Positions 41,795 through 52,616 of a DNA stretch of 64,000 bases are shown here, one piece after another. The notes beneath the pieces were generated by a model. That model did not search any database, was not told the origin of the DNA, and was given only the letters and a program-made list of their open reading frames with translations. Source of the DNA: Pseudomonas wadenswilerensis (GTDB lineage: Bacteria > Pseudomonadota > Gammaproteobacteria > Pseudomonadales > Pseudomonadaceae); contig NZ_UIDD01000007.1 of NCBI RefSeq assembly GCF_900497695.1, forward strand, positions 124,001 through 188,000, read 5' to 3'. The translations under genes were made by a program, and so were the position numbers. The number at the start of each line of letters is the position of its first letter. Positions within the stretch are counted from its first letter, which is position 1.

Positions 41795-43357
41795 ATGACC
41801 AGCCTTGCCGTTAGCCCCCGTACACCGTCCGCGCCGCTGAGCCTGCTGTCCGACTACGTGCGGCGCATTCTTGCGGCCCCGGTTTACGACCTGGCGATCG
41901 AAACGCCCCTGCAAGCGGCGCCGGCCCTGTCGCGCAGCCTGGGCAACCAGGTGCTGCTCAAGCGGGAAGACCTGCAACCGACCTTTTCCTTCAAGATCCG
42001 CGGTGCCTATACCCGCCTCAGTCGCCTGAGCCCGGCCCAGCGCCAGCGCGGGGTGATCACCGCTTCGGCCGGCAACCATGCCCAGGGTGTCGCCCTGGCG
42101 GCTCGCGAGCTGGGCATGCGCGCCACCATCGTTATGCCGACCACCACCCCTGAACTCAAGGTTGAAGGCGTGCGTTCGCGCGGTGGCCAGGTGGTGTTGC
42201 ACGGCGAAAGCTTCCCCCACGCCCTGGCCCATGCCCTGAAGCTGGCCGACAGCGAAGGCGCGACCTTCGTGCCGCCGTTCGACGACCCGGACGTGATCGC
42301 CGGCCAAGGCACCGTGGCCATGGAGATCCTCCGCCAGCAACCGGGCGAGCTGGATGCGATCTTCGTGCCGGTCGGTGGCGGCGGCTTGATCGCCGGCATC
42401 GCTGCCTACGTCAAATACCTGCGCCCCGAGGTCAAGGTGATCGGCGTCGAGCCGCATGATTCCAACTGTCTGCAGGCCGCTATGGCCGCCGGCGAGCGGG
42501 TGGTGCTGGCCCAGGTCGGCAGCTTTGCCGAGGGCGTGGCGGTGGCGCAGATCGGCGCGCATTGCTTTGAGCTGTGCCGCCACTATGTCGACGAGGTCAT
42601 CACCGTCAGCAGCGATGAGCTGTGCGCGGCAATCAAGGACATCTACGACGACACCCGTTCGATCACCGAGCCGTCCGGTGCCCTGGCGGTGGCCGGGATC
42701 AAGAAGTACGTGGCCCGCGAAGGCGTGCAGGGCCAGACCCTGGTGGCCATCGACTCCGGTGCCAATGTCAACTTCGACCGCCTGCGTCATGTGGCCGAGC
42801 GGGCGGAACTTGGCGAGCAGCGCGAAGCGATCATCGCCGTGACCATCCCCGAGCAGCCGGGCAGCTTTCGCGCCTTTTGCCAGGCCCTGGGCAAGCGCCA
42901 GATCACCGAGTTCAACTACCGCTACTACCCGGGCAAAGAGGCGCGGCTGTTCGTTGGCGTGCAGACCCATCCGCAAACCGACCCGCGCGACAAGCTGCTG
43001 GCCAGCCTGCGCGAGCAGGGCTACACGGTGCTCGATCTGACCGACAACGAACTGGCCAAGCTGCATGTGCGCCACACCGTGGGCGGGCATGCCGGGCCGG
43101 GGGCGGACGAGCGCGTGCTGCGCTTTGAATTCCCCGAGCGTCCGGGGGCTTTGCTGGGCTTTCTCGAGCGCCTGGGCAAACGCTGGAACATCAGCCTGTT
43201 CCACTATCGCAACCACGGCGCCGCCGAGGCGCGGGTGTTTGCCGCCCTGGAAGTGCCGCAGGACGAACAGGCCAGCCTGCCCGAGGCGCTGGACGCCATG
43301 GGCTACCGCTACTGGGACGAAAGCGACAACCCGGCCTACCGGCTGTTCCTCGGCTGA
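41795..43357 (+). CDS. ilvA: Biosynthetic threonine dehydratase
   Basis: A 520-residue PLP enzyme that converts threonine to 2-oxobutyrate, committing carbon to isoleucine. The PLP Lys67 is in Ser-Phe-Lys-Ile-Arg-Gly-Ala-Tyr, the phosphate-binding Gly loop in Val-Gly-Gly-Gly-Gly-Leu-Ile-Ala-Gly near residue 190. Two ACT-like regulatory domains occupy about 335-510, seen as Ile-Pro-Glu-Gln-Pro-Gly-Ser-Phe and Phe-Pro-Glu-Arg-Pro-Gly-Ala, so it should be feedback inhibited by isoleucine. The length matches the long two-ACT form. ATG 41795 follows AGGAG by eight bases. The attenuator upstream gives amino-acid control. Confidence 0.95.
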   Translation: MTSLAVSPRTPSAPLSLLSDYVRRILAAPVYDLAIETPLQAAPALSRSLGNQVLLKREDLQPTFSFKIRGAYTRLSRLSPAQRQRGVITASAGNHAQGVALAARELGMRATIVMPTTTPELKVEGVRSRGGQVVLHGESFPHALAHALKLADSEGATFVPPFDDPDVIAGQGTVAMEILRQQPGELDAIFVPVGGGGLIAGIAAYVKYLRPEVKVIGVEPHDSNCLQAAMAAGERVVLAQVGSFAEGVAVAQIGAHCFELCRHYVDEVITVSSDELCAAIKDIYDDTRSITEPSGALAVAGIKKYVAREGVQGQTLVAIDSGANVNFDRLRHVAERAELGEQREAIIAVTIPEQPGSFRAFCQALGKRQITEFNYRYYPGKEARLFVGVQTHPQTDPRDKLLASLREQGYTVLDLTDNELAKLHVRHTVGGHAGPGADERVLRFEFPERPGALLGFLERLGKRWNISLFHYRNHGAAEARVFAALEVPQDEQASLPEALDAMGYRYWDESDNPAYRLFLG

Positions 43358-43428
43358 CTCAGATCAACACGGAGCAGGGCAGACAGGCGGATCCTCAAGG
43401 CAAAGGTACATTGCATGAGGATCTCGCC

Positions 43429-44577
43429 ATGAGCAGCACGTTTTTCATCCCCGCCGTCAACATCATGGGCATCGATTGCCTCGAAGAGGCGATGGCTGCC
43501 ATTGCCGGATACGGCCTGCGCAAGGCCCTGATCGTCACCGACGCGGGCCTGGCCAAGGCCGGGATTGCCGAGCGCATTGCCGAAATGCTGGCGATGCGCG
43601 ACATCGACTCGGCGATCTTCGATGGCGCCAAGCCCAACCCGAGCATCGCCAACGTCGAGCAGGGCCTGGCGCTGTTGCAACGCGAGCGTTGCGACTGCGT
43701 GATCTCCCTGGGCGGTGGCTCGCCCCATGACTGCGCCAAGGGCATTGCCCTGTGCGCCACCAACGGCGGGCATATCCGTGACTACGAAGGGGTTGATCAG
43801 TCGGCCAAGCCGCAGTTGCCGTTGATTGCCATCAACACCACGGCCGGTACGGCCAGCGAAATGACCCGTTTCTGCATCATCACCGACGAAGCGCGCCACG
43901 TGAAAATGGCCATCGTCGACCGCAACGTCACGCCACTGCTGTCGGTCAACGACCCGGCCCTGATGGTCGGCATGCCCAAGGGCCTGACGGCGGCCACCGG
44001 CATGGATGCGCTGACCCACGCCATTGAAGCCTACGTCTCGACGGCCGCCACGCCGATCACCGATGCCTGCGCCATCAAGGCCATCGAGCTGATCAGCGCC
44101 AACCTGCGCCAGGCCGTGGCCGACGGCAGCGACCTCAAGGCCCGGGAGAACATGGCCTACGCCCAGTTCCTCGCCGGCATGGCCTTCAACAATGCCTCCC
44201 TGGGTTACGTGCATGCCATGGCCCACCAGTTGGGCGGTTTCTATGACTTGCCCCATGGTGTCTGCAATGCGGTGCTGTTGCCCCATGTGCAACGCTTCAA
44301 CGCCAGCGTCAGTGCGGCGCGCTTGCGTGATGTGGCCAAGGCCATGGGCGTGGAGGTCGGCGCCATGAATGCCGAGCAGGGCAGCGCTGCGGCCTTGGCG
44401 GCGATCGAGAACCTGTCGCGGGCCATTGATATCCCGGCGGGGTTGGCGGTGCTGGGGGCGAAGGAGGCGGACATTCCGACGTTGGCCAGCAATGCCCTGA
44501 AGGACGCCTGCGGCCTGACCAACCCGCGGGTGGCCAGTCAGGGGGAGATCGAGGCGATCTTCAAGGCAGCTTTTTGA
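43429..44577 (+). CDS. yiaY: Iron-containing alcohol dehydrogenase (YiaY/FucO group)
   Basis: A 382-residue group-III alcohol dehydrogenase using NAD and Fe2+. It follows E. coli YiaY closely: Phe-Phe-Ile-Pro-Ala-Val-Asn near the start, NAD site Gly-Gly-Gly-Ser-Pro-His-Asp at 95-101, and metal ligands Asp193, His197, His262 and His276. The frame is open from 43411, but ATG 43429 has GAGGAT upstream and the family start Met-Ser-Ser-Thr. Substrate may be ethanol or another primary alcohol; homologues in P. aeruginosa (ErcA) link to ethanol oxidation signalling. It is 71 bases from ilvA but functionally separate. Confidence 0.92.
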   Translation: MSSTFFIPAVNIMGIDCLEEAMAAIAGYGLRKALIVTDAGLAKAGIAERIAEMLAMRDIDSAIFDGAKPNPSIANVEQGLALLQRERCDCVISLGGGSPHDCAKGIALCATNGGHIRDYEGVDQSAKPQLPLIAINTTAGTASEMTRFCIITDEARHVKMAIVDRNVTPLLSVNDPALMVGMPKGLTAATGMDALTHAIEAYVSTAATPITDACAIKAIELISANLRQAVADGSDLKARENMAYAQFLAGMAFNNASLGYVHAMAHQLGGFYDLPHGVCNAVLLPHVQRFNASVSAARLRDVAKAMGVEVGAMNAEQGSAAALAAIENLSRAIDIPAGLAVLGAKEADIPTLASNALKDACGLTNPRVASQGEIEAIFKAAF

Positions 44578-44605
44578 TCTGATGTACTAGCAAGGCGTTG
44601 CCTTG

Positions 44606-44662
44606 CATCGCTGGCAAGCCAGCTCCCACACCGAACCTGTGGGAGCTGGCTTGCCAGCGATG
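44606..44662. repeat. REP inverted-repeat pair
   Basis: CATCGCTGGCAAGCCAGCTC and its complement copy, head to head around TCCCACACCGAACCTGTGGGA, between the convergent yiaY and gntP genes. Same family as the repeat at 18263. An extra hairpin, GGGCTGC-GCA-GCAGCCC, follows at 44662-44678. Confidence 0.88.
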
Positions 44663-44686
44663 GGCTGCGCAGCAGCCCGCAGATAT

Positions 44687-46039
44687 TCAGACCACCAACG
44701 ACAGCAGCATGATAAAGATGATCCCGACCACCGACAGGATGGTCTCCATCATGCTCCAGGTCTTGAAGGTCTCGGCCACGGTCATGTTGAAGTACTGCTT
44801 CACCAGCCAGAAGCCGGCATCGTTGACGTGCGACAGAATCAACGATCCCGCGCCGGTCGCCAGCACCAGCAACTCACGGTTGACCCCCGGCATCATGCCG
44901 ATCACCGGCGCGACGATCCCGGCCCCGGTGATGGTTGCCACCGTCGCCGAGCCCGTGGCGATACGAATCACCGCCGCCACCAGCCAGGCCAGCATGATCG
45001 GTGAAATCTCGGCCTGCACGGCCATCTGCCCGATCACATTACCCACGCCGGTATCCACCAGCATCTGCTTGAAGCCACCACCGGCACCGACGATCAGGAT
45101 AATCGCCGCGGTGGGCGCAAGGCTTTGATCGAGCAGCTTCATGATCTGCTGCCGGGAAAACCCGCGCGCCGCGCCAAAGGTGTAGAACGCCAGCAGCAGG
45201 GCCGCAAGCAGGGCGCTGATCGGGTGGCCGATCAGGTCCATCCACTGACGGACGATATGCTCGGCCGGCAGTACCACGTCGGCGAAGGTTTTCAGCAGCA
45301 TCAGGAACACCGGCAGCAGCACGGTGATCAGGGTGATGCTGAAGCTTGGCAGGTTCTGCTGGTCGGACTCGCGGGCGATCTGGTCCATCAGTTCCTTGTT
45401 CGGATTGCCCGGGATGTACTTGGAGATGAAGTTACCGTACAGGGGACCTGCGATGATCGCCGTGGGCAGGGCGACGATCAGCCCGTAGAAAATGGTCTTG
45501 CCGATGTCGGCATTGAAGATGCCGATGGCCAGCAGCGGCCCCGGGTGCGGCGGCACCAGCCCGTGGACCACCGACAACCCGGCCAGCAGCGGAATGCCGA
45601 TCTTGATCAGCGACACCCCGGAACGCCGGGCGACGATGAACACCAATGGAATCAGCAATACGAAGCCGATTTCGAAGAACAGCGGAATGCCCACCAGGAA
45701 GGCGGCGAACATCATTGCCCAGTGCACTTTCTGTTTGCCGAAAGCGCGGATCAGCGTCTGGGCGATCTGGTCGGCGCCGCCAGAGTCGGCCATCAGCTTG
45801 CCGAGCATGGTGCCCAGGGCCAGGACGATGCCGACAAAGCCGAGCACGCCGCCGAAACCGTCCTGGAACGATTTCATCACCTTGGCCACCGGCATGCCGG
45901 AGGTCAGGCCGAGAAAGCCGGCGGCCAGGGTCAGGGCGACAAAAGGGTGGACCTTGAAGTGGGTAATCAGCAGCACCAGGCCGATGATGGTGACGACTGC
46001 ATCGAGCAGCAGGTAGGTATCAGTTGCCAAACCAAACAT
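44687..46039 (-). CDS. gntP: Gluconate permease (GntP family)
   Basis: A 450-residue inner-membrane H+/gluconate symporter with about 12-14 hydrophobic segments. Family motifs include Phe-Leu-Gly-Leu-Thr-Ser-Gly-Met-Pro near 45, Leu-Val-Pro-Pro-His-Pro-Gly-Pro near 165 and Val-Gly-Ala-Gly-Gly-Gly-Phe-Lys-Gln-Met-Leu near 325. It is transcribed after gntK in the same direction with a 99-base gap that contains a GntR operator copy at 46098. It imports gluconate for phosphorylation by GntK. The start at ATG 46039 fits family length. Confidence 0.94.
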   Translation of the reverse strand: MFGLATDTYLLLDAVVTIIGLVLLITHFKVHPFVALTLAAGFLGLTSGMPVAKVMKSFQDGFGGVLGFVGIVLALGTMLGKLMADSGGADQIAQTLIRAFGKQKVHWAMMFAAFLVGIPLFFEIGFVLLIPLVFIVARRSGVSLIKIGIPLLAGLSVVHGLVPPHPGPLLAIGIFNADIGKTIFYGLIVALPTAIIAGPLYGNFISKYIPGNPNKELMDQIARESDQQNLPSFSITLITVLLPVFLMLLKTFADVVLPAEHIVRQWMDLIGHPISALLAALLLAFYTFGAARGFSRQQIMKLLDQSLAPTAAIILIVGAGGGFKQMLVDTGVGNVIGQMAVQAEISPIMLAWLVAAVIRIATGSATVATITGAGIVAPVIGMMPGVNRELLVLATGAGSLILSHVNDAGFWLVKQYFNMTVAETFKTWSMMETILSVVGIIFIMLLSLVV

Positions 46040-46097
46040 GGTTCAGTGCCTCGTATTGTCATTTTTGTGGGCGGAACATTTGCAGCGTTTACGGGTC

Positions 46098-46113
46098 GAG
46101 ACAGCGCTATCTT
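46098..46113. promoter_or_regulatory. GntR operator 1 (gntP side)
   Basis: GAGACAGCGCTATCTT shares the AGCGCT core and right arm of the perfect palindrome at 46697. It lies 59 bases before the gntP start, so gntP probably has its own gluconate-controlled promoter. Confidence 0.7.
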
Positions 46114-46138
46114 GGGTGAGCCGAGAAAACAGCCAGGG

Positions 46139-46678
46139 TCAGGCCGTTCGCGCCAGCAGCGGTTCACCGCAGGGCTTTAGCCACTGGTCTACCTCGATGG
46201 CCAGCTTGTCCACCGGTAGGGTGGCGTCCAGGGGCAGGGTCAGCGGCTCGCCATGAGGCGGTTCGAGGGCGGCGAACTGGCTTTCGATCAGGCTGGCGGG
46301 CATGAAGTGGCCGGGGCGGGCCAGTACCCGGCGTTCGGCTTCTTGCGGGGTGAGTTCGAGGAACACGAAGCCCAGGTCCGGCACGGCGTGGCGCAGGGCA
46401 TCGCGGTAGCGCTTCTTCAGCGCCGAGCACGTGAGGATCGGCCGTGCGCCGCTTTTGAGGGTGCGTTGCAGTTCTTCACCGAGGAGGATCAACCAGCCAG
46501 CGCGGTCGTCGTCGTCCAGGGGAATGCCGGCGCTCATTTTCTGGATGTTGGCAGCAGGGTGAAAGGCATCGCCTTCGATCAGGCGGCCGCCGCTATGGCT
46601 GGCGATGGCGGCACCGACGCAGCTCTTGCCGCAGCCAGCTACGCCCATTACCACGATTGCGGACAAGGGGGGATTCAT
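46139..46678 (-). CDS. gntK: Gluconokinase
   Basis: A 179-residue P-loop kinase making 6-phosphogluconate, the entry to the Entner-Doudoroff and pentose phosphate routes. Walker A Gly-Val-Ala-Gly-Cys-Gly-Lys-Ser is at about 13-20, and Gly-Arg-Leu-Ile-Glu-Gly-Asp-Ala-Phe-His-Pro near 32 and Cys-Ser-Ala-Leu-Lys-Lys-Arg-Tyr-Arg-Asp near 85 are typical of the GntK family. The length matches the E. coli enzyme. It is first in the gntK-gntP unit, with the strongest GntR operator 19 bases upstream of its ATG and gntR divergent. Confidence 0.95.
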   Translation of the reverse strand: MNPPLSAIVVMGVAGCGKSCVGAAIASHSGGRLIEGDAFHPAANIQKMSAGIPLDDDDRAGWLILLGEELQRTLKSGARPILTCSALKKRYRDALRHAVPDLGFVFLELTPQEAERRVLARPGHFMPASLIESQFAALEPPHGEPLTLPLDATLPVDKLAIEVDQWLKPCGEPLLARTA

Positions 46679-46696
46679 CGGTACCTCCTGCAGGGC

Positions 46697-46712
46697 AAGA
46701 TAGCGCTATCTT
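46697..46712. promoter_or_regulatory. GntR operator 2 (gntK side), perfect palindrome
   Basis: AAGATAGCGCTATCTT is a perfect 16-base palindrome with the CG centre typical of LacI-family sites. It sits 19 bases upstream of the gntK start. Confidence 0.85.
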
Positions 46713-46824
46713 GAAGCGAGACGGCTAATGTCTCGAGCGCTTCCCACCCAGATGTTATTGATCTTGTAAAAGCAGTCTGGATGCTCATTCCTGGGCTCAT
46801 GCAGTTTTGCATTGCCTGTGGTCT

Positions 46825-46840
46825 GAGACAGCGCTACCTT
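46825..46840. promoter_or_regulatory. GntR operator 3 (gntR side)
   Basis: GAGACAGCGCTACCTT is a third, weaker copy with the same AGCGCT core, 45 bases before the gntR start. It suggests autoregulation and, with the copy 128 bases away, a possible repression loop. Confidence 0.7.
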
Positions 46841-46884
46841 AGTGCCCGTTCCCCATTCTTTGCAAGTCGAAAATAAAACCTGTC

Positions 46885-47904
46885 ATGACCCGCATCGGCT
46901 CCCGTACTACCGGTCGTCCCACCCTGGCTGAAGTGGCCAGGCTTTCCGGGGTTTCCCCGATTACTGCTTCGCGTGCGTTGCGCGGGGTCAGCACGGTGGC
47001 ACCGGAGCTGGTCGAGAAGGTCCAGGTCGCCGCCGCCAGCCTTGGCTACGTGGCCAACCCGGCAGCACGGGCACTGGCCTCGGCACAAAGCCAATCGATC
47101 GTGGTATTGATCCCGTCGTTGTCCAACCACCTGTTCATCGACACCCTGGAGGCCATCCACGAGGTGATGCGGCCCCGTGGGCTTGAGGTGCTGATCGGTA
47201 ACTATCACTACGATATCGCCGAAGAAGAGAACCTGATCCGCAACTACCTGGCCTACCAGCCGCGTGGCATCCTGCTCACCGGTTTTGATCGCAGCGACGT
47301 GGCCAAGCAGATGCTGGCCGCCAGCGGCGTGCCCTGTGTGCACATGATGGAGCTGGGCGGTGAGGCCCAGGCCATGTCGGTGGGTTTCTCTCAGCAAGAA
47401 GCGGGCAGGGCGGCGGCGCGGCATCTGCTTGAGCGCGGCTGCAAGCGCCCGGGCTTCATCGCCGCGCAGCTTGATCCGCGGGTAATGCAGCGCGCCGAGG
47501 GCTTTCGCCAGGCCCTTGCCGAGGCCGGTATGGATGCCCACGCCCGGGAAATGCTGGCGCCGCAGCCTTCGTCAATCGGCCTGGGTGGTGAGCTGTTCGC
47601 GCAGTTGCTGCAGCGCCATGCCGACGTCGACGGCATCTTCTTCTGCAACGACGACCTGGCCCAGGGCGCCATTCTCGAAGCCCTGCGCCAGGGCATCAAA
47701 GTGCCGCAGCAAGTGGCGATGGTCGGGTTCAACGACTTGCCTGCCTCGGCGCACATGGTCCCGCGCCTGACCTCGATTCGCACCCCGCGCGCCGCCATTG
47801 GCCGTTGCGCCGCGCAGGCGCTGTTGGGCCTGCTCGATGGCAAACGTGGGCAAGTGCAAAGCCAGGACCTGGGCTTTGAGCTGATGGTTCGCGAAAGCAG
47901 CTGA
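46885..47904 (+). CDS. gntR: LacI-family gluconate repressor GntR
   Basis: A 339-residue LacI/GalR-type repressor. The N-terminal helix-turn-helix reads Pro-Thr-Leu-Ala-Glu-Val-Ala-Arg-Leu-Ser-Gly-Val-Ser-Pro-Ile-Thr-Ala-Ser-Arg-Ala (about 12-31), with the hinge helix after it, then a periplasmic-binding-like effector domain ending near 330. It is divergent from gntK and flanked by matching operators. In the family, gluconate or 6-phosphogluconate releases the repressor and induces gntK and gntP. No strong ribosome-binding site precedes ATG 46885. The gene context makes the assignment firm. Confidence 0.92.
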   Translation: MTRIGSRTTGRPTLAEVARLSGVSPITASRALRGVSTVAPELVEKVQVAAASLGYVANPAARALASAQSQSIVVLIPSLSNHLFIDTLEAIHEVMRPRGLEVLIGNYHYDIAEEENLIRNYLAYQPRGILLTGFDRSDVAKQMLAASGVPCVHMMELGGEAQAMSVGFSQQEAGRAAARHLLERGCKRPGFIAAQLDPRVMQRAEGFRQALAEAGMDAHAREMLAPQPSSIGLGGELFAQLLQRHADVDGIFFCNDDLAQGAILEALRQGIKVPQQVAMVGFNDLPASAHMVPRLTSIRTPRAAIGRCAAQALLGLLDGKRGQVQSQDLGFELMVRESS

Positions 47905-48003
47905 AACCGCCAGTCGGCGGGCGTTGCACGGTGATGTCATAGTGCTTGCATGGCGCCAATCGCCATCTATGCTCAGCAAATCCCGAGCATGGAGTGTTGC
48001 AAA

Positions 48004-49323
48004 ATGTTTGATTTGCATCGTAAGTCCGATCTGGCTGAAATCGAGCGTTGCACCCAGGCCTTGGGCCATATGACTGCCAAGTTGGCGGCGATCAGCCGCT
48101 CGATGGCGATGATCGAGTTCAGCCCCGACGGGATCATCCTCGACGCCAACGAGCACTTCTGCAAGACCATGGGCTACGGCGTCGAAGAGATTCGCGGCAA
48201 GCACCATCGGATGTTCTGCGACGAAGCCTTCAGCAAGAGCGAGGAGTACCGCCAGCTATGGCGCGATTTGGGTCGTGGTGAAGCGCGCAGCGGCACCTTT
48301 GCCCGTGTTGACAAGCGGGGCCGCGAAGTCTGGCTCGAGGCCAGCTACATGCCGGTGCTGGGTGCCCAGCAACAGGTCACCAGCGTGATCAAGGTCGCCT
48401 CCGATATCACCCAGCGGGTGCAGCACGAGCACGAGACCGAAAGCCTGATCAACGCGATCAGCCGCTCCATGGCGATGGTCGCGTTCACTCCGGATGGCAA
48501 GGTTATCGAAGCCAACCAGAATTTCCTCGACACCATGCATTACCGCCTCGACGAAGTGGTCGGCAAGCACCACAGCCTGTTCTGCCACAAAAGCGAAAGC
48601 GAGTCAGCGGCCTACAAGGCATTCTGGGCGTCGCTCAACCGTGGCGAGTACCATTCCCACCGTTTTGAACGGATCAACAAACTGGGGCAGATGGTCTACC
48701 TGGAGGCTTCCTACAACCCGATCTTCGACACCCGTGGGCGCCTGTACAAGGTGGTCAAGTTCGCCAGCGATATCACCCGCCAGGTCAGCACCCAGCAGAC
48801 CGCCGCCGAATCGGCCCACGCCACCTCGGTGCAGAACGACGCCTGCGCACGCAAAGGCTCGCAGGTGGTGCAGCAAACCGTGCAAGTGATCGAGGAAATC
48901 TCCCAGGACCTCAACGCCGCAGCGCGCAGCATCGATGCGGTGAGCAAGCAGTCGGAGCTGATCGGGCAGATCGTCCAGACCATCCGCAGCATTGCCGATC
49001 AGACCAACCTGCTGGCGCTCAACGCCGCCATCGAGGCAGCCCGGGCCGGCGAGCACGGGCGCGGGTTTGCGGTGGTGGCCGATGAGGTGCGTAACCTCGC
49101 GGCGCGCACCAGCAAGGCGACCCTGGAGATTGTCGAGGTGGTGCGGCAGAACCACGACCTGTCGTTGACCGCCGTGGCCAGCATGCAGTCGAGCCTGAGC
49201 CGCACCGGCCTTGGCGTGGAGCTGGCCAATGAAGCCGGCGAGGTGATCCTGGAAATCCAGCAGGGCTCGCAGCACGTGGTCGATGCGATCAGCCAGATCA
49301 ACTCGACCTTGCAGTTGCACTGA
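48004..49323 (+). CDS. bdlA: Soluble PAS-PAS-methyl-accepting protein (BdlA-like)
   Basis: A 439-residue cytoplasmic chemoreceptor-like protein without transmembrane segments. Two PAS domains (about 28-150 and 155-270) share the pattern Ile-Ser-Arg-Ser-Met-Ala-Met and Gly-Lys-His-His, the latter binding heme or flavin in relatives. A methyl-accepting signalling hairpin follows, with [20 protein letters not shown]. This is the layout of P. aeruginosa BdlA, which drives biofilm dispersion. ATG 48004 has GGAG upstream; the frame is open from 47950. Its 3' end overlaps the stop of the convergent phosphorelay kinase by 26 bases. Confidence 0.85.
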   Translation: MFDLHRKSDLAEIERCTQALGHMTAKLAAISRSMAMIEFSPDGIILDANEHFCKTMGYGVEEIRGKHHRMFCDEAFSKSEEYRQLWRDLGRGEARSGTFARVDKRGREVWLEASYMPVLGAQQQVTSVIKVASDITQRVQHEHETESLINAISRSMAMVAFTPDGKVIEANQNFLDTMHYRLDEVVGKHHSLFCHKSESESAAYKAFWASLNRGEYHSHRFERINKLGQMVYLEASYNPIFDTRGRLYKVVKFASDITRQVSTQQTAAESAHATSVQNDACARKGSQVVQQTVQVIEEISQDLNAAARSIDAVSKQSELIGQIVQTIRSIADQTNLLALNAAIEAARAGEHGRGFAVVADEVRNLAARTSKATLEIVEVVRQNHDLSLTAVASMQSSLSRTGLGVELANEAGEVILEIQQGSQHVVDAISQINSTLQLH

Positions 49324-52300
49324 CCCGCTGGACGAGCTGGCCGTCGAGGGTCTGCAGGCTCAGTTCCAGGTCGTTGGCCAGTGCCTGCAGTTGCTCGATG
49401 CCGGCGTCGCCGATGCAGGCTTGCTCGAGCGCTTCGCAGCGCTGCACCACGCCACGGGCCTTGAGCATCTTGGCACCGCCCTTGATGCGGTGGGCCAGGC
49501 TGCGCAAGGCATCGCGCGCAGGTGCCGGGCCGAGGGCGCGCAGGGCCTTGAGGTCTTCGCTGTTGCTCAGGGCCAGTTCCCGTAGCAAGCGCTCGACCAG
49601 CTGTGGATCACCCAGGGTCAGGTACCTGAGGTTGTCGACGTCGAAGCCGCTGGCATGCGCTTCAAGGGCATCATTGGCCAGCGCCGGCGCGGCCGGGGTG
49701 TCGAAACCGGCCAGGTGACGGCGCAGTTCATTGAGGCCGATCGGCTTGAACAGGCAATCGTTCATACCGCTGGCCAGGCAACGTTCGCGCGCCTCGACCT
49801 GGGCGTTGGCGGTCAGGCCGAGAATCAGGCAGGCCGGGCGTTGCTGTTGTTGCTCCTCGCTGCGCAGGCGGCGCGACAGCTGGTGGCCGTCCATGCCGGG
49901 CATGTGGCAATCGGTGATGACCACATCGAAGTGCCCTTGCAGCCACAGCTCCAGCGCCGCCTGGCCATCACCGGCCTGGCTGACCTGGTGGCCGAGGACG
50001 TGGAGCTGGCGTTCCAGCAGCATCAGGTTGGCGGGGTAGTCGTCCACCACCAGTATGTTCAATGCCCGACCGGCTGCTGCTGGTTCGCTTGCCGGCAGGG
50101 TGGCTTGCTGCACGGCCGCCACCGGCAACTGCAGTTCGATGTCGACCCGCGTGCCGCTACCCGGCTTGCTGGTCAGGCCCAGGCGGCCACCCATCAATTC
50201 GCACAGGGTGCGGCTGATCACCAGGCCCAGGCCGGTGCCCTGGCGCACCGGTTGGTCGCCCACCTGAGCGAAGTTTCGGAACAACCGCGCCTGGTCTTCG
50301 GCGCTGATGCCGACGCCGCTGTCTTCCACGCTCAGCAGTACCCGCCGTAGCTGCCCGGGCTGCTGCGGGCCATAGCGCAGGGTCACTTTCACCTGGCCCT
50401 GTTTGGTGAACTTGAGGGCATTGCCGAGCAGGTTCGACAGCACTTGCTTGAGCCGCAGCGGGTCGACCATGACGCCGTCGGCCATGGCCTGCAGGTCGGT
50501 CTGCAGGGCCAGGCCCTTGAGCCGTGCATTGCCCTCGAACACCCGGACGGTGGCGGCGACCAGCGAGGTCAGGTTGGTGGCTTCGTCGTTCAGCTCCATG
50601 TGCCCGGACTCGATACGGGCGATGTCGAGAATGTCACCGATCAGCGCCAACAGGCCATTGGCCGAGTCGAAGGCGACCTGCAGCGAGGCGCGATCGGCAA
50701 GGCCCTGCTCGGCATCCTTGAGCGCAAGCTCAAGCAGGCCGATCACCGCGTTCATCGGCGTGCGGATTTCATGGCTCATGGTCGCCAGGAAGGTGCTTTT
50801 GGCCCGGCTGGCGTCGTCGGCCTGGTCCTTGGCCAGGCGCAGTTCTTCGAGCAGGCGCTTGCTGAACCCCAGTTCGTGTTGCAGCGCTTGCTGGGCTTCG
50901 CTTCGCTGGCGGATCAGGTTGCGCAGGTAGCGGTTCCAGAACACCACGGCGGCGATCAGCAAACTGGCGACGATAAGGATCTGCAGGATCAGCGAGCGGT
51001 AGTTGTACCAGGGGCTGTCGCTGATCAGTGCGTTGGTGCGCCAGCGGTTGGTCAGTTGCGCCAGTTCGTCGGGCGGGATGCTGAGCAAGGCCTTATCGAG
51101 GATCGAGTGCAGCACCCTGGCGTCCTTGGGCGTTGCAAACGAGGCGGTAATCGGCCGGTCGCCATACTGGGAGGCGATACGCAACCGATCCTTGAACAGG
51201 CGGCTGATGAAATAGGCCGCGTTGATGCGCGAGCTCAGCACCAGGTCGACCTGTTTATCCTCCAGGGCTTCCATCAATGCCAGCGGGTTATCGACCTCGA
51301 TCAGCGTCAGCGTCGGGTAACGCTGCAGCAATTGCGCCTTCAAGGGGGAGTCGCGAATGACCGCCACGCGTTTGCCATCCAGCTGTTCGGGGTTTTGCCC
51401 GAACTCGCTGTCGGTACGGCACACCAGCACCCACGGATCGGTCAGGTATGGCCGACTGAAGTTGACCCGTCTGGCGCGCTCGGGGCTATAGACCAGCGTA
51501 CCGGCCAGGTCGGCTTTGCCCTGTTGCAGCAACGCGATCATGGTCGCACCGGCATCGGTCTCGATGAACTCGAACTTCAGCCCCGTGCGCAGGCTGATCT
51601 GCTCCAGGACGTCGGCGGTTATGCCGCGAACCTGCTGCTGGTCATCGTAGAAACTCAACGGCGCAAAGTATTTGTTCACCAGCACACGGGTAACCGGGTG
51701 CTGTTCGATCCAGCGCCGCTCCTCGTGGCTCAGGGTCAAGGCGCCGCGATCAAGCAACATGCTGGTGCTGCCGCTGCTCCAGCGGCGCAGGATGTTCAGG
51801 CGTTCGGTTTCACTGGTGACGCCCAGTGAACGGTTGAGCAGGTGCAACAGCTTGTCGTTGCCGCGGGCCAGGGCAAAGGCGAAGGTTTCCCGCTCGTGTT
51901 TGACGAAGTGGGAAATCTGCACGCTGTCCTGAAAGCTCTTGCCGATCAGGTAATCACTGCTGATCGCATCACCGAGAAAGGCGTCGGCCTGGCCCAGCGA
52001 GACGGCCGACAAGCCGGCCATGGTCGAGGTGTACAACTGCAGGCGGGCCTTGGGGAACAGGTGCCGGACTTCTTCGTCCGGCAGATAGTGATCGACCATC
52101 GCCAGGCGCAGCCCATCCAGCTCATCATCGACGGCGCGGGTCTTGCCCTGTGGCGTGACGATCACCGGCAGATCATCGGCATAGGGTTGGCTCAGCACCA
52201 GTTGGGCGTCAGCGGCTTCAAAGCCGTTGGAGCTGCCGAGCAGGTCAATGGCCCCGGCGTGCAGGGCGGTGATCGCCTCTTTACGGCTGCTGAAGCGGCG

Positions 52301-52609
52301 CACTTCAATAGGGATGCTCAACAGTTCGCCGATCAGGCCGGCATAGTCGGCGGTCAGCCCTTCATACTCGCTGTGGCTGACATTGATATCGAAGGGCGGG
52401 TAATCCGGGCTGGAGGTCCCCAGGCGCAGCACGGTTTTTTCCTTCAGCCAGCGCCTGTCAGCCGGCGCCAGGGCTACGCCTTCGCCGCCAACGACTGAAC
52501 GGGCCAGCAACGTGCGTGGCTCACCCGGTTCATTGGCCATGGCGCTGTTGACCAACAACGCCGACAGCAAGCCCAGCACCAGGGCCGGTAGAGCGGGGCG
52601 GATGTTCAT
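49298..52609 (-). CDS. BvgS/EvgS-like hybrid sensor kinase (phosphorelay)
   Basis: A 1103-residue unorthodox kinase. A signal peptide precedes two periplasmic solute-binding (PBP) Venus-flytrap domains (about 55-285 and 305-520), then one membrane helix near 540. The transmitter has His613 in Thr-Met-Ser-His-Glu-Ile-Arg-Thr-Pro, HATPase motifs Asn-Leu-Leu-Gly-Asn-Ala and Gly-Thr-Gly-Leu-Gly-Leu, a receiver with Asp900, and an HPt domain with His1040 in Ala-His-Arg-Ile-Lys-Gly-Gly. No PAS domain lies between helix and kinase, as in EvgS-type proteins without it. It is 7 bases after its regulator in the same operon. Input is probably a small ligand or pH; unknown. Confidence 0.93.
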   Translation of the reverse strand: MNIRPALPALVLGLLSALLVNSAMANEPGEPRTLLARSVVGGEGVALAPADRRWLKEKTVLRLGTSSPDYPPFDINVSHSEYEGLTADYAGLIGELLSIPIEVRRFSSRKEAITALHAGAIDLLGSSNGFEAADAQLVLSQPYADDLPVIVTPQGKTRAVDDELDGLRLAMVDHYLPDEEVRHLFPKARLQLYTSTMAGLSAVSLGQADAFLGDAISSDYLIGKSFQDSVQISHFVKHERETFAFALARGNDKLLHLLNRSLGVTSETERLNILRRWSSGSTSMLLDRGALTLSHEERRWIEQHPVTRVLVNKYFAPLSFYDDQQQVRGITADVLEQISLRTGLKFEFIETDAGATMIALLQQGKADLAGTLVYSPERARRVNFSRPYLTDPWVLVCRTDSEFGQNPEQLDGKRVAVIRDSPLKAQLLQRYPTLTLIEVDNPLALMEALEDKQVDLVLSSRINAAYFISRLFKDRLRIASQYGDRPITASFATPKDARVLHSILDKALLSIPPDELAQLTNRWRTNALISDSPWYNYRSLILQILIVASLLIAAVVFWNRYLRNLIRQRSEAQQALQHELGFSKRLLEELRLAKDQADDASRAKSTFLATMSHEIRTPMNAVIGLLELALKDAEQGLADRASLQVAFDSANGLLALIGDILDIARIESGHMELNDEATNLTSLVAATVRVFEGNARLKGLALQTDLQAMADGVMVDPLRLKQVLSNLLGNALKFTKQGQVKVTLRYGPQQPGQLRRVLLSVEDSGVGISAEDQARLFRNFAQVGDQPVRQGTGLGLVISRTLCELMGGRLGLTSKPGSGTRVDIELQLPVAAVQQATLPASEPAAAGRALNILVVDDYPANLMLLERQLHVLGHQVSQAGDGQAALELWLQGHFDVVITDCHMPGMDGHQLSRRLRSEEQQQQRPACLILGLTANAQVEARERCLASGMNDCLFKPIGLNELRRHLAGFDTPAAPALANDALEAHASGFDVDNLRYLTLGDPQLVERLLRELALSNSEDLKALRALGPAPARDALRSLAHRIKGGAKMLKARGVVQRCEALEQACIGDAGIEQLQALANDLELSLQTLDGQLVQRVSATARSS

Positions 52610-52616
52610 TGGCGGC

